Positions 32,201 to 42,315 of a stretch of 64,000 nt of DNA are shown in pieces. The notes beneath the pieces were generated by a model that saw only the letters and a program-made list of their open reading frames with translations, was not told where the DNA came from and did not search any database. Source of the DNA: Branchiostoma floridae (Eukaryota > Chordata > Leptocardii > Amphioxiformes > Branchiostomatidae); the NCBI RefSeq assembly GCF_000003815.2, contig NC_049995.1, positions 3,477,154 to 3,541,153 on the forward strand. Direction: 5' to 3'. A program made the translations under genes and the position numbers. The stretch's first letter is position 1. Each line of letters begins with the position of its first letter.

Positions 32201-35200
32201 TTATGTCTGTTGTTGCTGTTTTGACGTGTTTTGTCTCCCTCTAATTAGGGATATTTTCTTTTACCGTTGTTGTTTGTAAAGTTTTGCTTGTGTTGACACA
32301 GTGACGGCGACACAGACCTGGACTATTAAGGAATGCAGTCGTCTAAGGAACCACAGCCTGGCAGCAGCGTTGGCAGTTTCTATCGCTGAGGGGAGTCTCC
32401 TTAAATCACGAGGAAAGAAGGTGTGTTTTGGTCCGTTTTGTACTATATTTTGGAGAAAACAGCGCATGTACGGATCGTTCTCGGTCGCTCCTGCTTGGTG
32501 TTTGATGGTTCTTTTATACCGTGAGGACACCGAGTAGCGAGGTCCGGAGAGGTTTCGTGTTGGCGTGTTTTCTTTTCAGTTGGTGAAACGGCGCGCATGT
32601 GCGGGCCTCTGATCGTTTGTGCTTGGTGTTTGGTGCACTGTTAGTGTGCGATCACTGAGTAACGTTGATCAGAGGGTCTTTCCGCGCATGGCGGGTGTTT
32701 TCATGGGGGTGAAACGGCGCGCATGTGCGGGCCTCCGATCGTTGGTGCTTGGTGTTTGATGCACTGTTAGGGTGCAATCACTGAGTAGCGTTGATCGGAG
32801 AGTCTTTCCGCACATGGCGGGTGTTTTCACAGAAATGAAATGGCGCGCATGTGCGGGCTTCTGATTGTGCTCGGTGTGTGCTGCACTGTTAGTGTGCGAT
32901 CACTGAGTAGCGTTGATCAGAGAGTCTTTCCGTACATGGCGGGTGTTTTCACAGGAATGAAACGGCGCGCATGTGCGGGCTTCTGATGGTACTCGGTGTT
33001 GGCTGCACAGTTAGTGTGCGATCACTGAGTAGCGTTGATCAGAGAGTCTTTCCGCACATGGCGGGTGTTTTCATAGCCATAGGAATGGAACGGCGCGCAT
33101 GTGCGGGCCTCTGATGGTTGGTGCTCGGGGTTTGCTGCACTGTTAGTGTGCAATCACTGAGCAGCGTTGATCAGAGAGTCTTTCCGCACATGGCGGGTGT
33201 TTTCACAGAAATGAAACGACGTGCATGTGCGGGCTTCTGATTGTGCTCGGTGTTTGCTGCACTGTTAGTGTGCGATCACTGAGTAGCGTTGATCAGAGAG
33301 TCTTTCCGCACATGGCGGGTGTTTTCACAGAAATGAAACGACGTGCATGTGCGGGCTTCTGATCGTTGGTGCTTGGTGTTTGTTGCACGGTTAGTGTGCG
33401 ATCACTGAGTAGCGTTGATCGGAGAGTCTTTCCGCACCGTGATGGCGGGGGTTTTCACAGAAATGAAACGGTGCGCATGTGCGGGCTTCTGATTGTGCTC
33501 GGTGTTTGTTGCACTGTTAGTGTGCGATCACTGAGTAGCGTTGATCAGAGAGTCTTTCCGCACATGGCGGGTGTTTTCACAGAAATGAAACGACGTGCAT
33601 GTGCGGGCTTCTGATTGTACTCGGTGTTGGCTGCACAGTTAGTGTGCGATCAATGAGTAGCGTTGATCGGAGAGTCTTTCCGCACATGGCGGGGGTTTTC
33701 ACAGAAATGAAACGCTGCGCATGTGCGGGCTTCTGATTGTGCTCGGTGTTTGTTGCACTGTTAGTGTGCGATCACTGAGTAGCGTTGATCAGAGAGTCTT
33801 TCCGCGCATGGCGGGTGTTTTCACAGGAATGAAACGGCGCGTATGTGCGGGCCTCCGATTGTGCTCGGTGTTTGTTGCACTGTTACTGTGTGCGATCACT
33901 GAGTAGCGTTGATCGGAGAGTCTTTCCGCATATGGCGGCTGTTTTCACAGGAAGGAAGTGACGCGCATGTGCGAGCCTCTAATTGTTGGTGCTCGGTGTG
34001 TGCTGCACTGTTAGTGTGCGATCACTGAGTAGCGGTGATCAGAGAGTCTTTCCGCACATTGCAGGTGTTTTCACAGGAATGAAATGGCGCGTATGTGCGG
34101 GCTTCCGATCGTGCTCGGTGTTTGTTGCACTATTAGTGTGCGATCAATGAGTAAAGTTGGTCAGAGTCTTTCAGCGCATGCCGGGTGTTTTCATAGGGGT
34201 GAAATGGCGCGCATGGGCGGGCCTCTGGTCATTTGTGCTCGGAGTTTGTTGCACTGTTAGGGTGCGATTACTGAGTAGCGTTGATCAGAGAGTTTTCCCG
34301 CCAATGGCAGGTGTGTTCATAGGGAAAAAAGGGCATGCAGGTGGCAGGTGAGGGCCTCTGATCGTTTGTGCTTGGTGTTTCTTGCACTGTTAGTGTGCGA
34401 TCACTGAGTAGCGTTGCCGTTGGTCAGAGAGTATTTCCGCACTTGGCGGGTGTTTTGACAAGAAGAAAAGGGAACGCATGTTTGGGCCGCTGATCGGCTG
34501 TGCTCGGTGTTTGCTGCATGGTTAGTGTGAGTTCATTGAGTGGCGTTGTTCAGAGAGTCTTTCCGCACGTGGCGGGTGTTTTCAGAGTCCGGAAAGAAAA
34601 CGGCACGCATGTGCGGGCCACTGATTGTTTGTGCTTGGTATTTGCTGCTCTGTTAGTATGCGATCCCTGAGTAGCGTTGATCAGAGAGTTTTTCCGCGCA
34701 TGACGGGTGTTTCGTAGGAAGAAGATGTCATGCAAGTTTCTAGATCTGGTCGTTTGTGCTTGGTATTGGCTGCACGGTTGATAGTGTGCAATTGCTGAGT
34801 AGCGTTGGTCAGAGAGTCTGATCGCACACGGCGGGTGTTTTCACAGGGAGAAAATGGTACGCGTGTGCGGGCTGCTGATGGTGTTGGGCGTTGGCTGCAT
34901 TGTTAGTGGGTGCTTAGTGGGACTCATAGGAGTAGCGTGAGTCAGAGAGTCTACGTCCTTTGCACATAGCGGGCGTTTTCACAGAAAGGAAATGGCGCGC
35001 ATGTGTGGGTTTCTGGTCGTTCGTGCGTCGTGTTTGCTGCATTCAGTGTTAGTGTGCGATCACTGCGTGACTAGTGGCGGTCAGGGAGCCTCTAATCGCG
35101 TACGATGGGAGTTTCATGCTGGGAAACGGCACTCCTGTATTGGGGTCCAGTGGTTTGTGCTGGAATGTTTGTGGTCACTCTAAAGTGGTTAAAGACGGAG

Positions 35201-38200
35201 TACCGGTGAATAAAGAATCTTTGTACATGGTGCGTTTGCATCCTGGCGAAGGAATCAGCTCGCATGTGCGGGCCTCTAGTTATTCGTGCCTGGTGGTTGC
35301 TGGCACCGTGAGGGTGCAAAACTGAGTTTGGTGGCAGAGTGTCGCCCTGCAGAGGACGGTTGTTCATGGCGAGAAAATGGCAGGTTTTGCTCGTTTCGGA
35401 AGAATGAATGTGAGAGTATATGTCAGATGAGATATCTTGACGGACAAGGGGGAAATTCTTTGATTACTTCGACGGTTTTGAGGCCAGTGAAATGAGGGAA
35501 TATGAAAGAAAGAGTGGACGCCTTTCGAGTTTTATTAGAATGGGTGAAAGGGGTACGAAGAAAGATAAGAGAGGGTGTTTGAAGTTACGTGAGAAGGTGA
35601 GGTAGAGAGAAAATGGAGAATAAGGGAGGGGGTAAGAGATGTGAAATGTTGAAGTAGAGAGAACTTCAATGATAAGGAAGGGGGTAAAGTATAGGAGTTA
35701 GAGAATGTGTAGATTTATGAAGTAACAAGTTAGCATGGGGATAAGGTGAAGGTAAGCGACTTCGGCGCTATCCCCATAACTTAATCACATATGAAGGATG
35801 ATCCAATGAGTGCGCAGTGTGGATAGGAAACTATCTTCACTGTGCGCTCATTGGTTGATCCTGAATCACATGATTCTCACAACCATATAAGTACAAGGGA
35901 TGATCACCCTACTGCCTCTTGTTGGATTCATCCGCAACGCCGAGGAGCGCGTGGTGAGGTCGACCTAGGAAGTAACAGCTGGAGGGAGATTCGATGGGAA
36001 ACAGGGTTTTCCCGNNNNNNNNNNNNNNNNNNNNNNNNNNNNNNNNNNNNNNNNNNNNNNNNNNNNNNNNNNNNNNNNNNNNNNNNNNNNNNNNNNNNNN
36101 NNNNNNNNNNNNNNACAATGTCATTTACCAACACAGATGAACTTTCATGTCAAGGAATTTCGTTTTAAGCTTTGATGATATCATCACTTTCTTAGCCTCA
36201 CGTGTCAAGATCAACGGATGTTCCGGCTTTCATAGTTCAATTTGTAAAATTTCTGTACGTTGAAACGGCCTCACAGTCTCACAGTTGCTGAAACTGGGAG
36301 ACCACCGCCGTGGCGACTGTCTTTTGGAAGGGACAAAAAATGGGGCTCCGGTATTCGAGAAGGCGCCTCAAGCACGTTAACGGGGAATGGCTTCGCAAAA
36401 TCCCAGCTAGGGCCAGGCTCCTTGCGACTGAAATAGAGGAAATTTGCTCCCCTGTACAGTATGCCATTAAGCACTGAAAGGGTCTAACGAACAAACGGTA
36501 ATCGACTGTTAACAGTTGTATCATCTTGCTTGCTGTGTTATAACCGTTGTTTAATTTGGTGACAAGCAATATTTTCGGAACTTTCGATCAGTGGTTGCTT
36601 CTTTGAATATAAATACTCTTCATGGTTTTTCCTCTAGGTCGTTATGTTCCTTCTGGTGGCACTAATATTTCCGAGTCAAGCAGCGCAATCTGCCATCCCT
36701 GGTCTAACGGAACAGCTGATGAACAGCAGTGCGATACCAACGGAGGGTAAGGGCTCAGCTATATCATCTAGCTACTAGTTTAGTGTGCAGTGGCAAGATA
36801 TATTGTATTTGTACTTCACTTGCTGTAGGCAATGGTATGCTGAATTGAATTTTATGAAATAGTGTTGAAGTTGTTGCAGCTTTTAAAGATTTAAAGATTT
36901 AAACTCGCGCGTTGCTAGCTCTCTCTCTGTGATCTGTGTGTGTGTGTGTGTATGTATGTTATATGTATATTATGTTTCTCTTGCGCGCCCTCTCCCTTGC
37001 TCTCTTCTCCCTCTTTCTCTCCCCCTCTCTCTCCCCCTCTCTCTCCCCCCCCCTCTCTCTATATATATAGAGAGAGAGAGCCGCTAGGGGGGCCCGAACG
37101 TATCGGCTGTTGGTTACTCTCTCTCCCCCCCCCCTCTCTCTCACTCTCTGTATCTCTCGCATATATCATGACTCGACTAGATACTACATATACATACCTC
37201 ATGGTTTATAGGTACAGCCAGCTGGAGAATTATCTGTACGTGTTTGTCACCGCTACGTTCCTCATGTCGTTCCTGGTGGGCCCGTTGTACACGCTAGGGG
37301 TCGCTTATCTGGACGAGAACGTGAGCAAAAAGGTGTCAGGTGGATATGTTGGTAAGTGGAAGTCGTACTTGACAGGTAAGCCTTATTTTGTTTTAATTTG
37401 GTAGGAGCAGTTAATTCCACTCTATCACAAAAGGGTATTCCACTTTTGCACACACGTTTACCTTATACCTTTAACTTATCATGTAAAATATCATATTTTT
37501 CTATATACCATTGTTTCTCAAACAAAATAAGGTCAGTAAATATTTTGACGTCTTTACGTCCTTCCTCAGGATAATTGACTCGTTATCGTTGACACGTGAT
37601 ATTACGTATCCCAGTGGTGGGTCAAAGGTTACTGGAAACCTGTAACGCCCCCCGTCAAATATGCAAAATTAAGGCCGGAGACCACACATTGTTTGCCTTT
37701 TTTTTCAAGGGATCCTGTATGCCTCAACTGCTATTGGTCCTGCTGTTGGTTACGTCATGACATCTCAACTGCTCAATCAGTACATTGACTGGCCGGAAGT
37801 AACGAAGTAAGTTTTTTTTTTGCTTTTGGCTACGCCTCAGAGGCGAGGTCGTTATAGAATACACGTATGAGCTAGCATCTTTGTTTGTTTCTGAGAATGC
37901 GTTGTACAGAATGCGTATCAGCATAAAAATGAAAGAAAGCGAGGCCAATGCTGCAAAAGAAGTGTGAATTATACTAAATAATGCAAAGTCGTAATCATGC
38001 AAGTATGCAATTATTTTATTTTTACTTTTCTTTTTCTTTTGGGTGTGTCTGTCTATGTGTCTGCATTTTCAAATAATTGTGGTCAGCATCACAAGAACGT
38101 CTGGATGGATTACGATGATATTTGGTATGAGGGTAGGTGTTATTTTAGGAAGACAAATGTCAATTTAGGTCAATTTTAGCCCCCTAGAATTTCACCTTGG

Positions 38201-41200
38201 TACTGCAGCAGAAATTCCGTTTTATGTATCTTTTGACCTGGATGTGCTATTATCTTGTTGTTTACAGTTTGACACCCAATGACCAGCAATGGTTAGGAAA
38301 CTGGTGGTTCGGATTCTTTATGCTGGCCATCGTCGCCTTTTCGGTTGCCATTCCGCTGTTTTGTTTTCCACGAAAGCTAGGCGGTAAGTTTTGTCATATG
38401 TTGCGTGAATCAACTTTAATTCGTTTGTGTGTGTGCGTGTGTTCGTGCGTGTTTGTGTGTGTATGATATGTGTGTCTTTGTTGTGTGTGTATAAAATAAA
38501 TTGTGTTTGTGTGTGTGTGTGTGTGTTTGTGTGTGTGTTTGTGTGTGAAAGTGTAAGCCTATGTTTGTTAGTGTAATAAATTGTAATCTATTTGTCACTA
38601 CTTTGTGGAATTCTTTCCAGATATATTAACACAATTGAAGCTGTGCAATGATTAGAAAAAAATTATACATTCTGTTACAACATTTTCATTCTGTATTTTG
38701 GATTAGTTGTTGCTCAAGAGTAACCATTACTGACGCCCTTCATTTGTAGGTATCCAAAAGCGCCCAGAAGAAACTGAAGAGGAAACTACCCTTCCTGCCA
38801 GTAAAGATGACAAAGATGGCGCCGAAGAGGATGATGATGATGATGAGCCTGCTAAGGCTTTCCCTTGTGGTGCTCAGGACTTCTGGTCCACCGTGAAGGA
38901 TCTTGCGAGTAATTTCTCCTACGTGGGTCTTTGCCTTGCAGGTAAGATTATGTATTCGTGGGGCCGTATAGCACAGTGGTAGTGTATTCGGCCCGTGACC
39001 GAGAGGTCGCCCGGTTCGATCCCACCTGCCGTGTTGCCGGTCTTGTGCCCTTGGGAAAATTTGCGTGNNNNNNNNNNNNNNNNNNNNNNNNNNNNNNNNN
39101 NNNNNNNNNNNNNNNNNNNNNNNNNNNNNNNNNNNNNNNNNNNNNNNNNNNNNNNNNNNNNNNNNNNNNNNNNNNNNNNNNNNNNNNNNNNNACTGCCAT
39201 AGTCACGTGAGATCTCATCTCGCGAGACTTTCGGCATCTTGATACTATAATTAAGATATGGCAAGTCTAATTTTGTGTGACACGAACTGAAGTAATCTAA
39301 CTGCTTCATTTTTGGTGCGTTTGTTTTTCAGGTTGTTCTGAAGCTATAGTACTTTCCGGGGTGATGACGTTTGGACCCAAACTAGGACAAACACAACTTG
39401 GACTCCAAGCTTCCGAATCTGCGCTCTACCTCGGTATGAATCCAAACACGTGGCCGAACCGATGTCTTGTCAAGCAGGATCATGATATAAAATTTGAGCA
39501 AATTACTCACTTGAGAATTGTACAGCCTGGACAAATTGTCATTAAAAATTGGTAAAAGAAACTGCAGAGAAAAGATATTGAAACAACGATACTTAGTCTA
39601 GTACTTGACGTCTGTGGCCGCATTGTTAGTAGCGCCACCTAGCTGCAGTGCGGCATAGTATCAGTCAGCACATGTTTTCTCCAGGGAAGGTAAAAGACAC
39701 CAAAAGTATGGTGTCGATTTTACGTAGAATGTCAGATTCTCGTTCTGACCATCCTAGAACCTTGATATCCAGCTAAGAAGACAGGATGCATAAAATGCAA
39801 TGCCTCGTTTCATTTTACGTTTGCCAGAGATGTGCAAGCCATAACAACGCTACCTAGTGGTGCGTACCTAAACTCAATTTCAGGTTCAGGTCCGGATTCA
39901 GGTCCAGCAGTTCAGGTTCAGGTCTGGACTTATAAGTCCGGACCTGAACCCATCATTGCATATTATGCGCATTTTTTTAGGGGGATATAAAATTGCATGT
40001 TAGCATGAATTGAAATTCAATGTGAAAAATACATGAAAATAATATACAGCCAGTGTAAACACGAAATGTGTTTTGTCTTTTTCCAGTGCAAATTGCACTG
40101 TCTATGGAAGGTTTTAGATGGTTAAGAACAAAATAAGGGAATATAAGTGACAGATTGCTTTTTGCAAGTCCGGACTTGGCTACGGACATTTAGTTTTTTT
40201 TTTTGACTTGGACCTAAACATTTTTAGGTCCAATTCCAAGTCCGGGCTTTAGGTACGCACCACTAACGCTACCCCAATCTTATTTCTCGAATAGGACTGA
40301 TGATGATTCCCTCTGGAGCAGTAGGCAATCTTTTCGGCGGTTGGCTCGCGAAGAAATGTGGAGCAGACTGCAAGAAGCTACTAAGGCTTGTCCTGATTGT
40401 TAATCTAGTCTCCATGCTTGGACACAGTGTCTTCCTCCTGTCCTGTCCCACACCAGGCACTACGACCTATCTCGCCACCAACAGGTAAAACTCTCTTCAA
40501 CAAGAGTTCAAAGATCTCACACCTCCGTGAGATTTAATTGTAATTCGTTGATTATGCAAATAAGGTTCTGATTAGTATTGCATGTATCTATTTATCTCTT
40601 TCTGTCAGTCTTCGGTGAACATAACTAGCATAGACTAGACAGTAAATAGCAGAAACTGTGGCAAACATACTGAACAAAAAACACCTCCCCACGACGAATT
40701 AGACTATTCCTTTGACCCCGTGACCTGGAATATCTGTTGTGTCTGATAAACTACTAGTTCTACCACCTCTGAAATCTACTTCCTGTCACTTCTGCGAGTC
40801 TGATCTTTGCAGTCCTGGAATATTTCTCGTATAGAGTCCATTCCAAGTCACCGTGCGGATGTTTGTCGCCATTGTATAGAATTGATTTTAAAGTTTTGTA
40901 ATTATATGTCTAGGACATTTGATACATAAGAAATATTTTAAAAACTGTTTCAACTTTATAGATATTTGCCCGGTCCTGTAAAACTTTGGAAATATTCATG
41001 ATGTGGAATTGAATACTTCTAACGGTTTCTAATTAATGATAACAGCTTTCTACCATTATTTACCATTTTCTACCATTTTTGGTAACATTTTGTAAATGGG
41101 TCAGTGGGCTGGGAATATAGTAATTCACACATCCTTACTAAGTATTGTTGGGTGACATGCAACAATGGTCCACCACAAAGGACCCACCAGTGCCCAGCAG

Positions 41201-42254
41201 TGAAATCTAAAAATATGCAGAGGCAACAATAGGGCTTAGTTTTATGGGGGCAATAAACTAATTTAACCATTTGGCAAAGTTTACAAATATTTGTAAATAT
41301 TTGTAAATGTGTAAGAATCACACAGAGGTTTCACAATTATTCTAAATAAAGATATTTTTGTACAGTTACTTTCAAAATGTTTCTAAAATATTGAAAGGAA
41401 TTCAAATAGATGAATTTTTCTTAGTCAATTTTTTGAAAAACAAAATTAATTATTTTGGCTTAGACATTCCTTTATTCAAAATAATTCAAACTTATTACAA
41501 ATATCACCTAAAAACCCTCATTGTGTCTTGGAATGGACTCTATGATAAACTGTTTGTTTTACCACCTCTGAAATCTACTTCCTATCACTTCTGTGGGTCG
41601 GATCCTTGCAGTCACACTAATTTTCTTCATCGATATGGCAGCACAAGTTGTGCCACTGACTGCGGCTGTGCAGATTCGCTGTACGACCCGATCTGTGATC
41701 TCAGTGGGATCGAATACCAGTCCGGCTGTCATGCGGGATGTACAGGCGTTAACAAGACAGGAACCACTACGGTTGGTTGATAATCAAATTTATTGTTGGT
41801 AAACCGAGCCAACTATCAGTAAGATAATACGTTTTCTCATTAACTTGAAAGTTCATCTGTGTTGGTAGAAGTCATTCTTGAACTATGGTTTTACTGTTAC
41901 ATCCAACACAAAAATTGGACTCCATATTTTCGACTGAACAGCACCAGTCAACGATCCCTGAACAGAGACGGTGGGCGTCATAGACTTCCTGCAACATATG
42001 ATTTACTGCTCACCGAGTCACGTGTTTTCTCATTATTTGACAAGGAGGCAAAGACCTTGATATGAGGACAGTTTGGGACAGAAATAGATTCCAATCCGTT
42101 TTCAGTGATTCATTTTTAGAATACATGTTGTATTTTACAGTTGTATATGAGAGCGTCAGGTATATATAATGCCGAGGTGCATAAAAAGGGTACAGTATTT
42201 CTTTTACCAAAATATTAATTCAGTATTGCTTACGTTATTTATTTTGATGTGACG

Positions 42255-42315
<61 letters not shown>

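Larger units (their letters stand above)
30428..35945. mobile_element. Satellite-bearing insertion flanked by 117-bp identical direct repeats
   Basis: 30428-30544 and 35829-35945 are identical over 117 bases. Each contains a CATATAAG box. Between them lie two satellite arrays (30620-32170 and 32575-35080) and a purine-rich stretch (35495-35760). The right copy is preceded by an imperfect palindrome (35797-35855). The insertion interrupts the LTR-like sequence at 30264-30424 in intron 2 of OATP copy 1 and has no counterpart in copy 2. The direct repeats could be LTRs or LTR parts, or a split-repeat layout as in DIRS/Ngaro elements; no polymerase ORF is visible. Confidence 0.65.

Noticed and set aside
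32301-35325. Series of 60-90-codon ORFs across the satellite
   Set aside because: They are the same repeat translated repeatedly, with frames broken at each indel.
36641-36746. Alternative frame of OATP exon 4 reading a hydrophobic peptide VVMFLLVALIFPSQ
   Set aside because: The frame fixed by exon 3 and exon 5 phases in copy 2 reads GRYVPSGGTNISESSSAICH instead, an extracellular-loop-like sequence.
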